Source: Dromiciops gliroides
Taxonomy: Eukaryota > Chordata > Mammalia > Microbiotheria > Microbiotheriidae
Reading direction: 5' to 3'
Length of the DNA stretch: 64,000 bases
Assembly: GCF_019393635.1 (NCBI RefSeq)
Contig: NC_057861.1
Span: forward strand, 359,892,953 to 359,956,952
The notes beneath the pieces are model-generated. The model was not told where the DNA came from. It saw nothing but the letters and a program-made list of their open reading frames with translations, and searched no databases. Shown piece by piece: positions 22,291-33,165 of the stretch (its first letter is position 1; each line of letters opens with the position of its first letter). The position numbers and the translations under genes were made by a program.

Positions 22291-23151
22291 GTAACTTGGA
22301 CTTTGTGGCATCTATCACCAAAACATCTCCATTCTGAGATGAAGCACAAAAGCACACTAATTAAATTAAATTGAATTTCAGAATATGATCATTAGTTGAT
22401 CCCTCTGCAATTATATGTAAAAATGTAGGTAAACAAACCTGATTTATTTATATTGCAATTTGACCAAGACATCCATGTGGATAAATGTATACTTTCAGAG
22501 AATTATGTTAATTAAAATTTGGTACTTTCATTTTATTACTTGAAACATTTTACAAAGTTGGCCAAAAGCAACAGGAACATTTATGATGTCTTAGGCACCA
22601 CTTTCCAAGAAAATGTGTATTTCTGAAGCAGGATTAAAGAAAACTACAAAATCTTTTATGTTTTAGAAAAGTGATAAGAAAGTCAAAAATGTCAGATGTC
22701 TATTTGAACTATGTCCTTTTTTAATCTGCTATTACCTCATGAAGGCCAGGATGTCTTTAACTAACAATGTGTTAATTCACTTAATATAATATTTGGGGAA
22801 ATGACCATTGCTTCCACATCTTCTTAAAAGTCGGTTTCCCATAAACAACCAAGAAGTTTTGTAAGTATTTTTGGCTCCTTTCCTCAGAGCACTTCCATGG
22901 TTCTGTCACATAGTGTAATTTTAAAGAAAGAAGAGAATGCAATGAGAATATTCTGGTATAAATTACACAGAAAGTGTTGGTTAAATAATCTTCATTGACT
23001 GCTGTCTGAACATAGGCTTTTATTGAATTTTAAGATAAATGGTAGCCTCAATCTTTGGGGCTGTTTACCAACTTAGGCAAGTATTCAACAATAATTATTT
23101 ATAAAACTGTAAAGTTTCTTAGCTAGCCAGGAGATGTTGTTTTGTAGTCTT
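22291..23151. other. Repeat-free AT-rich stretch
   Basis: No repeat, RNA gene or open frame of note. It is one of the few stretches without a recognisable mobile element. Confidence 0.4.
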
Positions 23152-23165
23152 AAAAGTATGACAAG

Positions 23166-23312
23166 ATGGGGCAGCTAGGTGGCATAGTGGATAAAGCACC
23201 GGCTCTGGATTCAGGAGTTCCTGAGTTCAAATCCGGCCTCAGACACTTGACACTTACTAGCTGTGTGACCCTGGGCAAGTCACTTAACCCCACTGCCCCG
23301 TTAAAAAAAAAA
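23166..23312 (+). repeat. Marsupial SINE with 14-bp duplication
   Basis: A full-length copy with a pure A-tail. The duplication AAAAGTATGACAAG is at 23152-23165 and 23313-23326. Confidence 0.9.
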
Positions 23313-23799
23313 AAAAGTATGACAAGGCCAGAATCTAGGATTTTTATTTTGTTAGACATTGGCTAAACCATTCAAATCACTTGAAGATTTCAGTTTTCCC
23401 ATTGGTAAAATGGGTATTTAATAAATTTCAATTTTTTGGTTTAAATTCTATGGCAGATTAACTTGTATTCTCCACTGGTAAAGTTTGCTGATGGAACATG
23501 TTGTACCACTCTGCTTCCTTTTGTACTGGTCCCAAATCCCAGTCTCACTGTCTTCATTGAAAGCTGGATACTTAAACTACATTAATAAAGATTTTGAAAT
23601 TTTATTTTACTTTGTAATCTTCTTCTAATCTAGTTTGCCAATTTTCTAGCCCTTTCCATGGAACATACATTCTGTTCTAAACAAAATCCCTTACATTCTT
23701 AAACTTTTCTAATAATATCCCTTCATGCTCCTTATTTAAATGAAAACCTGGATCTGAAGATGTTATATCATCTGAAAATCTCTTTCCCTAAATCCATCA

Positions 23800-24640
23800 G
23801 ACTCATATACCCATGAGGAAGAGTTCAACATTTTCATATCACCTCTATTCTATCTACCATAACTCTTCTTTTGAGGTCCATTAAATCTGACTATACTACA
23901 ATCCATTCCTCCTTTATCCTTGTAGAAGCCATTTCCTACTTCAGTATTATTTTCCCAGGATTATCAATTACTTCAGTACCAGGATCAAAGTTTTCCTCTC
24001 CATTTCAACCCCTGCTATCATTTGTGGAGACTTTAATATTCATGTTGATAATCCTAATGACAACATGATTCTGTTATACTTTCAATTCTAAGAACCTTCT
24101 TATCATTTTTGAACTTCTCACTGACATTATCACACCTTAGAAGTTACCATGTCTTCTCTCTACACCTTTCCTTTGGCGATCTCATTAATTTCCAATGACT
24201 TGACTACCAAATCTATACCTATGGCCCTGAACTTCTGCACTCTAAAGGAAAGTCTACCATTGCTAATTTACCATATGACTTGATGGTCCACTGCATCAAA
24301 CTCAACATGTCAAAAACAACTTAGAAGAAACATGTTACAATGAAATGAACATTGGTTTTAGAGTCAGAAGACCTTAGTTCAAATCCTACCTCTGGCTCTT
24401 GTTACCTATGTAACCTTGAGCCTGTCTCAAAGGACCTCTGAGGTCCCTTGAGACTGAAGACTGATGATCCTATGAATTTATTATCTTTCCTCCTAAACCT
24501 GCCATTACTTCTGACTTCATCATATTGGTCTTTCAGTTTTATGAAGAGCTTTCCATGTTGCTAGCATTAGGTTTATATTTGACCCTTATCACACCTCTAA
24601 TATCCAGTTACCAGAGATTCCCTTTCACATCTCTGGAATA
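23800..24640 (+). repeat. L2-like LINE coding remnant
   Basis: The sequence around 24020 (GGAGACTTTAATATTCATGT) reads as the GDFNIH motif of an L2-type endonuclease. Neighbouring text has the CT-rich style of decayed L2 coding sequence. It is full of stops, and a MIR-like piece (24340-24480, plus) interrupts it. Confidence 0.5.
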
Positions 24641-24947
24641 TAACCCTTATTGCAATTGATGAAAGAATATTAAATCATATATTATGTGCTTACTATGTGG
24701 TAGGCACTTTGCTATGTAATAGGTATAGAAATACAAGCAAGCAAGCAAAATAGTCCTTCTCATGGAGATTACATTCTAATAGAAGCACTTATAATGGAGT
24801 GGGGGCTAGGGAAGAATGTTTTGGTAGTGTTCATTTGATTATTATTTTAGGGCCATAGTGAGAAAGCAGTGGAGAAGACGGAAGAATTTTTAGAATTTCA
24901 CAGAATTTAAGATTTGAAAGTGTATTTAATGATCATCTAATTCAATC

Positions 24948-25275
24948 CAAGGGCAACTAGGTTGCACAGTGGGTAGAGCAATTGCCCTGGAGTCAAGAGG
25001 ATGTGAGTTCAAATCCAGCCTCAGATGCTTGATACTTACTACCTATGTGATCCTGGGTAAGTAATTTAATCCCAATTGCCTCAAACATCTGGGGCCATCT
25101 GCAGTCATAATAATCTATGTCTTGCCACTGGACCTAGATGGCTCTGGAGGAGAGATTGAGGCTGGTGACTTTGCACAGCCTTGCCTCACTTAAATCCAAT
25201 TCACTTGCAAGTCAAGATATCACCTTTCTGATGTCACTGGTCTTCCATAATGAAGTACAAACAACAACCTTCTAC
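24948..25275 (+). repeat. Mar1-like composite SINE, near full length
   Basis: A tRNA-like/CORE head (GGGCAACTAGGTTGCACAG through TCAGATGCTTGATACTTAC) is fused to a 3' part with CATCTGGGGCCATCTGCAGT, TAGATGGCTCTGGAGGAGAG, TGGTGACTTTGCACAGC and a final AAGTACAAACAACAACC. The other copies here carry only the 3' part. Confidence 0.75.
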
Positions 25276-25334
25276 CAATACATGATAGAAATCCCAATTA
25301 TGACATCTCCAAAAATGACTGTCTAGTATCATCT

Positions 25335-25600
25335 CAGAGGCTCCAAGGAGGAAGACTCTGCAATCTCACAAAGGAACTGATTCCACTTTTGAACAGGTAA
25401 GTTTTCCCTTATATCTAAGCCTAAATTGGACTCTTTAGGACTTTTACTCATTGTTCCTGGTCCTGCCCTTTTAGGTCAAATAGAAAAAGTCTATTCCCTA
25501 TTCCACACGATATCCTTCAGACAGCTGTCCTGCCTGCAATGTCTTTTCTTCCTCAGGTTAACATACTCAGTTCCTTCAATCACTTCTTATATGACATGAA
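25335..25600 (-). repeat. CR1/L3 3' fragment
   Basis: Read on the plus strand it shows CATTGTTCCTGGTCCTGCCC, CCACACGATATCCTTCAGAC and TTCTTCCTCAGGTTAACAT, which is the reverse complement of the CR1/L3 3' region seen directly at 48130-48665. Confidence 0.6.
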
Positions 25601-25779
25601 TTAATAAGAAAGAGTCTATAAGCTCAGTAAACTTAAAGCTAATATGAATAATAAGACATGTACACCAGTAGCAATAATACAACTTAGAATGTGATACGTG
25701 GTTGAAAATTCCAAAGCAAGTCTTCAGTCAGAGGATGTGATAACTGAAACTATGGGAAAGAATCAGTTCACCAAATCAG

Positions 25780-26135
25780 TCAATCAACAAACATTTATTA
25801 AGTACTTCACATGTTGCAGGCATCATACTAAATGATTGGGATGCAAATATAAAGAATTAATCTTTTTTTCTTTTTTTTTTAATGAAAAAGTACAGGGAGA
25901 TAAGGCCCGAGTGCAAGAGAATGCCCCCAGATGGAGAACAGAAAGATGTGGAATCATAGATATATTAAAGCAGAACAATTCCTTAGTGGACATCTTGTCC
26001 ATTGCTCTCATTTTACAGATGAACTAACAGTAACCCAGAGAGAGGTTAAGTGAGCTTCCCCAAGTCACTGAACTAATTATTACTAGAACTAGAAATGCAA
26101 TTCAAAACTCATGATTCCCAGCTGAATGCTGTTTT
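25780..26135 (-). repeat. MIR-family fragments
   Basis: A TCAACAAACATTTATTAAGT start, then TTTTACAGATGAACTAACAG, an AGAGAGGTTAAGTGAGCTTC core and a CTCATGATTCCCAGC block. Confidence 0.5.
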
Positions 26136-26194
26136 CACTGGCCCACAGAGCAAAAGTAAAGGGTGTTTTGATCATTGGAAAGAAGCTTGGGATA

Positions 26195-26225
26195 GGCTTC
26201 TGTATTTTTGAAAAATACAGAAGCC
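26195..26225. repeat. 31-bp near-perfect palindrome
   Basis: GGCTTCTGTATTTTT (26195-26209), a single G, then the exact reverse complement AAAAATACAGAAGCC (26211-26225). Confidence 0.95.
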
Positions 26226-27289
26226 AAGAGAAGAAAGATTTTCAGGCAGAAGGGAGTGGTCCATACATCTATTCTTTGCCAGCATTCCAGATAGTTGCTT
26301 AGTATTAGATTACTTAGAAGTCTACACAGAGAAAGGATGAATAACATTATTTCAATGATTTCCATAGTAATAGTGTGAAAGAAACCCAAATACCCTCTAG
26401 TAGGTAATCATCAAATGTGTTTAACTGATGGTTTTTTAATGTTCAAAGAATGAAGACATTTAAAAGCATTATTTGAAAGATTATCCCATTCAGAGCAACT
26501 AATTATCATCATTACCGGTTAATTGGGCAGTGACACCTAGAATTTAATGGGTATTACTCAAACTTGTGTTTATGGGTGCATTATTTTTCTTCCCTTAAGT
26601 GTAGGGTGACCTATTTAGAGGAAGGAATTAAGTAGATTAACCATACCCTGTTTACAAAGATGATATGAATAGCTGTGCATTTTGTGTCTTTAAATTTAAA
26701 AACTCTGAGTACTGCCAACAGTTGCTGCCAACTACGTCGTTGCTTACGATAACATTAAAAAAAAAACCCAAGGATGGAAAAATAAAGTTTACAATCTACA
26801 AATGGCAACTCATGAGGTGGGAAGTTCGCTATCAATACTTCCCCTTGTTTTCTCAGTAAAATGAGGTCAGAGCCTAATAGAGGGTCAGAGCCTTGGAATA
26901 AGACTCTGTTATGGATCCAAGCCACTAGAGACTCATCTCAACTGACCCTTTTGAAGGTCACTCATCACTTTACAGGAAGGCCAATAATATGAGTAAAAGA
27001 ATGATCTCAGTTGCATTTCTATTGTTATTTCAGGCCATGCATGAACAACTCCAGATAAACCACAGACTTGTACAAATCTTGGCACTGACTTTACAATAGA
27101 TCCAACGATGGTCATTTATATTTATGGAGCATATATTTTGAGTCCCCCTATAGGGTGTGTTCTCTGATTTTTGCATGAGGAGACAGATGGCTTATAGCTA
27201 TAGTAATTGCTGCTTTCTTCTTACAGACTCACTTCTTCCAGGAAGCCCGATCCAACCTAAATCTAAACTGACCTGTACAGAAAGTCCGA
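26226..27289. other. Mostly unassigned sequence
   Basis: AT-rich with no confident repeat. Short frames (26665-26859 plus, 26933-27115 minus) show no domain. Confidence 0.4.
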
Positions 27290-27420
27290 TTTAAAATCTT
27301 TGTAGACCTGGGAAATTGTCCAGGCTTACACAATTGGTATATGTCAGAAATAGGATTTTATTTTAGGTTTATTGAGTTTCCAGGCTGTTCCTCTATCTAC
27401 TATGCTGTCTTTGAAGGAAG
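27290..27420 (-). repeat. MIR-like fragment
   Basis: TTGTCCAGGCTTACACAATT and a CTGTTCCTCTATCTACTATG block suggest a diverged CORE-SINE. Confidence 0.4.
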
Positions 27421-27812
27421 CTTGAAATTATAAGAAACAGAATAGGAGAAAGATGCTAGGCATAGGAAATGAACATATACAAACATATACAAAGACTAGG
27501 AACAAGGAGTTGGAATGTCATGTATATAGAACAATTAGGTCTGTTTATCTGGACTCTAGATACCAGGTTTCAGTGACATACAGGGACAACAGATATTTTG
27601 GTGATTGAAGGAAAGGGTGAGCATAGTGTGGGAGTAGAGGTGTGCTCATAAATGTTTAAAGGCTGACTCTCAAAAAAGAGTACACATTACAGTTAAATAT
27701 GCATCAATAACATTTTCTCTATCACATTCTTAAGTCTAGAAAATCAAGAAAACAATAAGTAAAACAAGTCTCATGTGTAATATTTGCCTATTCCTGAGAT
27801 GTAAATTTTTTT

Positions 27813-28060
27813 GTTGTTCAATGATCTCCCATTCTTTGTGACCCCAAATGGGGTTTTCTTGGCAGAGATACTGTAATAGTTTGGCATTTCATTGTCTAGC
27901 TCATTTTACAGATGACAAAAAGTGAGGCAAATAGGGTTAATTGACTTGCCCAGGGTCACACACCTAGTAAGTGTCTGAAACCAGATTTGAACTCAAGAAA
28001 ATGAGTCTTCCTGACTCCAGGCCCAGTAGTCTATCCACTGTTCCACTTAGCTGCCCCATA
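27813..28060 (-). repeat. RTE-tailed SINE, well preserved
   Basis: It contains CTTTGTGACCCCAAATGGGG, TTTTCTTGGCAGAGATACTG, TTGACTTGCCCAGGGTCACA and, reversed, a GGGGCAGCTAAGTGGAACAG head. It is the clearest of the three copies. Confidence 0.75.
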
Positions 28061-28199
28061 TATGTTTACACTGGAAATATAACAAGGTCTCGAGACATTT
28101 TAAACATACCCTAGCACACACCTGGGTTGGAAGCAATTTCTTCATCCTTCAATCACATTCGCTAGATATTTAATCTACCCATTAGTAAAGTCATTCTTG

Positions 28200-28560
28200 A
28201 TACATCATATGGAAAAGCACTCTGAAGTAGGTGCCACTCAGTCTGGGTGTGATTCTGTTACTGACTAGTTAGATTACCTTAGACCTTAACTTCTTAAACT
28301 GTAAATTGTGACCCATATGGGGCTGCATAACTGAATGTGAGTCTTGGAAAATTTGGCAACAGTAAAAGGCTATGTACACCTATTTTATATACCTATATAC
28401 TTGGGGTTATGTAAAAATTTCTCAGGGGAAAAGGGTTCAAGAGTAGAAAAAGTTTAAGAAGCCCTGGATTGTATAACTCAGTTTTCTTTTCTAGTCTTCC
28501 ATTTCAACTCAAGAGACTGGATAAGTCAATCTCTAAAAGATCTTCCTGGTCTAACCATTA
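28200..28560 (+). repeat. Diverged MIR-like sequence
   Basis: GATTCTGTTACTGACTAGTT, ACTTCTTAAACTGTAAATTG and an AAGCCCTGGATTG block are compatible with an old MIR-type element plus unassigned DNA. Confidence 0.35.
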
Positions 28561-28726
28561 ATTTTTTCTTCATCGTGGACATGTTAAATAAAAAAATCTG
28601 AATTTTAAAAAATTCTCATCTTAAATACCAAAAAATAATTAACATTTCCACACACATAACAGACTATAAAAAGAACATTGTCTATGAAACCATTGTTCTT
28701 CATTTTATACCACTTGCTTTTTAAAA

Positions 28727-28863
28727 CATTTTCTGTAAGCAATTGGGGTTAAGTGACTTCCTCAGGGTCACATAGCCAGTAAGTGTCTGAGGCCAGATTT
28801 GGGTTCAGGTCCTCTTGACTCCAAGGCTGGTGCTCTCCACTGTGCCAGCTAGCTGCCCCTAAT
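28727..28863 (-). repeat. Marsupial SINE with 16-bp duplication
   Basis: Reversed core and head. The duplication CACTTGCTTTTTAAAA is at 28711-28726 and 28864-28879. Confidence 0.85.
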
Positions 28864-29159
28864 CACTTGCTTTTTAAAAAAAGTATATATTATACACATT
28901 GTTTTCAAAATTGTTTTTCCTAATTATGCTTTGTTCTTCTGTGCATTTTATTTTTAATTTCCCCTTTTTTGGCATCATTATTGCTAACTCTCCCTCCTTT
29001 CCTTGACCTTTTCTCTTACTTCATTAGCAAAGAGAAAAAAATGCTGTATATACTCATCCTAATCAATCCAAGGTCTTCCCCCTCCTAGACTGATATTGCT
29101 GTAAGGGTAAATTAGACCATCTTTTATCTTAATTTTTACCTAGCCCTTAGTCACTGAAT

Positions 29160-29400
29160 GGGTGTTGCCTCAGACAAACTGAGACCTGGGAAAGGCTTTA
29201 ATTTAGAAAGGATAAGGTCACCACCTACATCCTGAGCCAGTCACATTTTGTCTTGCACTAGACTTGGATGACTCTGGAAGAGAAAGCAATGTTTGCAACT
29301 TTGTGCAGGTCTGCCTTGCTTAAATCTAATTCACACTCAAATCAAGATATGACCCAATGATATATTTGGTCCTCTTCCTTAATGAAGGACAAAGACCAGC
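29160..29400 (+). repeat. Mar1-like composite SINE, 3' part
   Basis: TGTCTTGCACTAGACTTGGA, TGACTCTGGAAGAGAAAG, TTAAATCTAATTCACACTCA and AATGAAGGACAAAGACC follow the order of the copy at 24948-25275. Confidence 0.65.
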
Positions 29401-30059
29401 AAGAACAGCAAGAACAGAGAGGGGAAAAAACACCTCTTGTAACAAATTGCCAATGAAAATTAATCTCCACAGTAGCCATATGCAAAAATGCATGTCCCTT
29501 TATTCACCTTGTTTCTATAGCCTTGCTGTTAGAAGGTAGTTAACAAGTTTATTATGGGTTCTCTGGAAACATGGTTAGTCACTGAATTTATCAGAGTTCT
29601 TAAGTGTTTCAGAGTTGTTTTTCTTTCCAATGTTGCTGTTCTTGTATAAATTGTTCTCTTGGTTCTTATCATTTCACTTTGGGCTGGTTCACACTACCCA
29701 AGATTCTTTTGAAAGAACTTCCAGAGAGCAAAGAGGGAGATCTGTGTGTCCTCTGAAATTCCCAGTTCAGACACCTGTTTTCAAAACTAGAGGGGCAAAC
29801 ATGCCCTGAGGTTAAAGAATTTGATAAATAGACTAATAATCTTTATTTCTTATAATTCAAATATTTTCATATGCATATACACATGTATGCATATACATAC
29901 ACACATGCATGCATGTATGCATACACATATGCATATGCAGACACACATAGATAAATGGATAGATAGAGAGATAGATAGTGTTAGGCAGAAAGAAGGGTGT
30001 AGACAGGAAAGCCTAGGTGGAAAGAAAGTAAAGGATAAGGTTAGACTAAATGATTTTAA
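29401..30059. other. Unassigned sequence with a mixed microsatellite
   Basis: An ATGCATACACAT/GATA-rich tract occupies about 29870-29975. The rest is unassigned. The 89-codon frame at 29821-30090 is driven by the microsatellite. Confidence 0.5.
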
Positions 30060-30240
30060 ATTGAATGTTGTAGCTAGAAAAGATTTTTAAGTAACGCAGT
30101 CCAACAAGGTCATTTTGCTTGTATGCACAACACCCAAAGAGCTTTGGTGACTCCAAGTTCACATCGGTAATTAACAGCAGAAACAGGTCAAGATCCAAGG
30201 TAAATTTATTCCTAAATCAGTGATTCTTAGATTCACTGTC
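30060..30240 (-). repeat. MIR-like fragment
   Basis: AGTCCAACAAGGTCATTTTG and a diverged GTGACTCCAAGTTCACAT core. Confidence 0.4.
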
Positions 30241-30468
30241 CAAATCTATGATTCAAAGCTTATTGGCAAATATGAAAAATATGCTTTTTTTCATCCTATT
30301 CTAATGTCCCCATCATATCATCAAGGTTGTATATCCTATATGATACTATAGAGAATAAATGTTATTGCAATTTGGAAGAGAGAATGTTGTATCCTAAGGA
30401 GATAAGAAAAAGTTTCGTGGAAGAGGTAAATCTAAAGTTGGCCTTAAAAAATCAGAAATAGATAGGCA

Positions 30469-32075
30469 TTAGTGGACGGGTTTATCTGGAGCTTGTGGGA
30501 GTCACAGCCTCTCCTCCACTATGACTTTCAAATACAAGACCCTGGAGACACATAAAAAGGTAAACAGGAAAAAGACTTCATGAGGGATATTAAAAGATCA
30601 AACTGTTTATATTCCTACGTGGGAAGATAATACTTCGAACTCATAAGAACTATCTCAGTAAGGAATTCACAGAGGACACAGGTCTGAACTGAATATGAAG
30701 GGATGATATCTGTAAAGCATTTATGTTTTGTTCTTTGTGGGGCAGACAGGGTGGGGTATCTCATGTCTGGGGCCAGATTTGAGCTTGGGGCCTCCTGGGT
30801 CCAGGGCTGGTGCATTGTCCACTGTGCCACCTAACTAACCCATGATGACATCTTTACAATAGGGTTGAGGTGTAGGAGAAATAGACTGAGGGAGGGGGAA
30901 GTAGAGAGATGGTCTGGGGAGAGGTAGTTCACATGAAGGAAACAAGAAAAAAGCTTATGGAGGGGAGGGGAAGAGAGGGAAGGAATTGGGGAGCAAGTGA
31001 ACCTTAATATCACCAGAATTGGCTCAAAGAAGGACTAACATACATACTCAAGTAGGTATAGTAATATATTTTTGCCCTGAGGGAGTGGAGGGAGATAAAG
31101 GGAAGGGGGAAGAGGGGAAGGAGGGAAGGGCAGATTGGGGGAGAGAGCAGTAAAAAGCAAAACACTTTCTAGGAAGGTGAAGATGTTCTGTATTACTGTA
31201 CAAGTATGACATACTGAATTGCTTTATTTCATAGGGAGGGTTGAGGAAGAAGGGAGGAATAAAATTTAGAACACAGAATTAGCTCAAAGACCTTAATCTC
31301 ATCAGAGTGGGCTCATGGAGGGAATAACATTCACACCTAATTGGGAGGAGTAATCTATTTAACCCTACAGGAAAGTAGGAGGGAAAGAGGATAAGGAAGG
31401 AAGGGTGAAAAAAAGGGAGTACAGAGCAGGGGAGGGGACAATCAGAAGTAAAACACTTTTGAGGAAGAATGGGTTAAAAGAAGATAGAAAATAGAGTAAA
31501 TATCATGGGAAGCTTGCTAGGATATTATGAGGAAAATTCTCTGTTAAGTTTAAGGTACTATATACAGGTTATGATGAACAGGATACTATCAGAAAAACCT
31601 GGAAAGACCTACATGAACTGAAGCAGAGTGAAATGTACTGTATGCAAAATAATAGCAATAGTGTAAGATGATCTGCTGGGAAGCATGTGGTTATTTTCAG
31701 CAAGGCAATGATCCAATATAACCCTGAAGGGCTTATGAAAATGGAAACCCATCTACAGAGAAAGAACTGATAGTATCTGAAAACAAATGGAAACATTTTA
31801 TTTAAAAAAATTTTTTTCCTCTTTGACAATTCCTCAATTTGAAGTTTTGGAGGGTTTTTTTTTTTACTGTTTTCTCTCACAGCCTAGCTAATGTGGGGAT
31901 GTTTTCCATGACTACTCATGTCTAACTTATTTTGAAATGCTCGAGTTCTAGTTGGGTGGGGGGTGGGAATGGAGGGAGGAAGAGAAGTTGGAACACAAAG
32001 TTTTAAAAAATTGATGTTAAAATGTTTTTACATATATTTTGGAAAATAAAATTCTATTCAATTAAAAAAAAGAAA
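30469..32075 (+). mobile_element. HAL1 (half-L1) copy with 5' inversion
   Basis: From about 30518 it carries the end of ORF1 (CTTTCAAATACAAGACCCTG), a region with an embedded SINE, a 600-bp purine-rich tract, then directly an L1-type 3' UTR and A-tail. No ORF2 reverse transcriptase or endonuclease is present, which is the HAL1 plan. The first ~50 bp (30469-30517) match the extreme 5' end of the HAL1 at 36327-38656 but in inverted orientation. A flanking duplication, AGAAATAGATAGGCA on the left (30454-30468) and AGAAATAGGCA on the right (32076-32086), brackets the whole. The copy is dead. Confidence 0.65.
30717..30843 (-). repeat. SINE fossil embedded in HAL1
   Basis: A degenerate SINE (reversed CCAGGGCTGGTGCATTGTCC and CACTGTGCCACCTAAC) is flanked by GATGATATCTGTAAA (30702-30716) and GATGACATCTTTACA (30844-30858). 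The same insertion with the same flanks is in the HAL1 at 36980-37112, so it was inherited with the HAL1. Confidence 0.75.
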
Positions 32076-32219
32076 AGAAATAGGCAGTGAATGAGATGGA
32101 GAATGGTAGGTATCAGTTTGGATGTGTGTAAGATTAGAGCAAGGAAACAGGTTATTTCAATTATCAAAGCATGATGTGATTAGAGCCTATGATGAGGATG
32201 ACTTTAATAGAAAAGAAAT

Positions 32220-32350
32220 TGCTTTTAGTTAAACAATGCTTTAAAGTTTTCAAGCTGCTTTCCTCACAAACACCCTATGAAATAGTTATAATAAGCATTT
32301 TATGCCTGTTTTACAAGTGATGAAACTAAGGCTCTAGGAGTGAAAATGGA
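32220..32350 (-). repeat. Ther/MIR-like fragment
   Basis: AATGCTTTAAAGTTTTCAAG, CACCCTATGAAATAGTTATA and ACAAGTGATGAAACTAAGGC keep the order of the Ther-type elements. Confidence 0.5.
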
Positions 32351-33035
32351 TTGAGATTAAGGAAGAGACCCTGACCCAGGTCCCTTTTGCCCTCTCCCCC
32401 ATCCCCTTCACCCTGCCCCTTGCACCCCTATTCCATGTGCAGCTCTTCTCCACCAGGCCTCCCTGAAAAACTCTTTGAAGTAAAAATTAACAGGACTTGG
32501 TAACTGAGAGGTTGAGAGAGAAATAGAAACAAAGAGACAGAGAGATACAGACCAATAGAGACAGATGGAAAAACAGAAGTGAGAGAGAGATCTGCCAGTG
32601 AAGGGTGATTCTGAGCATTCAATGACAATTACAATTGATAAAATTTGAAGTAAATATAAATATACAAATATTGTGAATCTGTGGTAATGTCTCTGGCTTC
32701 TTCCCCTGTTGTGTGACAGAATTTTCAACAATCATACTGATGTTTACCAATGTTAACACCTGCCTAGACTGTTGAACAGAATGGGAGATTTTGACAGACT
32801 CCAAACAACAGAGGTGACTCAGATCTTTAGGAAATCTGGCTTCTTGGTGTAAATAGGGTGCTTGTGAGAGGATCATGTGGAAACCAGCAACAGTTCTCAT
32901 GGTTCCAAAGAAGGACATTTTTTGTGTGCAGTCATTAAAAATATTTCTGATTTCATTAGTGTTGGAAGATCCTGTGAAAAAACTTCCTCTATTTATGCAG
33001 GTGATATCTCTTCTGAAGGTTAGAACTTTAGAGTG
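32351..33035. other. Unassigned sequence with a long chance frame
   Basis: A GA-rich stretch lies at 32505-32595. The minus strand holds a 150-codon open frame (32619-33071), but its first codons lie in the MIR fragment at 33036-33165 and it shows no domain, so I do not call it a gene. Confidence 0.45.
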
Positions 33036-33165
33036 TCTTGGGGGCACCAAACGGTTAAGTGACTTGCCCAAAGTCAGATGGTAGTATTAGAAACAGGACT
33101 TGAACTCACATCTTCCTGACTCTGTAACAAGCTCTCTATCCATTACCCCTCACCAATTCTCCTGA
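33036..33165 (-). repeat. MIR-like fragment
   Basis: AAGTGACTTGCCCAAAGTCA core and AGGACTTGAACTCACATCTT. Confidence 0.55.

Noticed and set aside
32619..33071. 150-codon open frame on the minus strand
   Set aside because: Its start lies in a MIR fragment, it shows no domain or repeat of hydrophobic or catalytic residues, and flanking DNA has no gene context.
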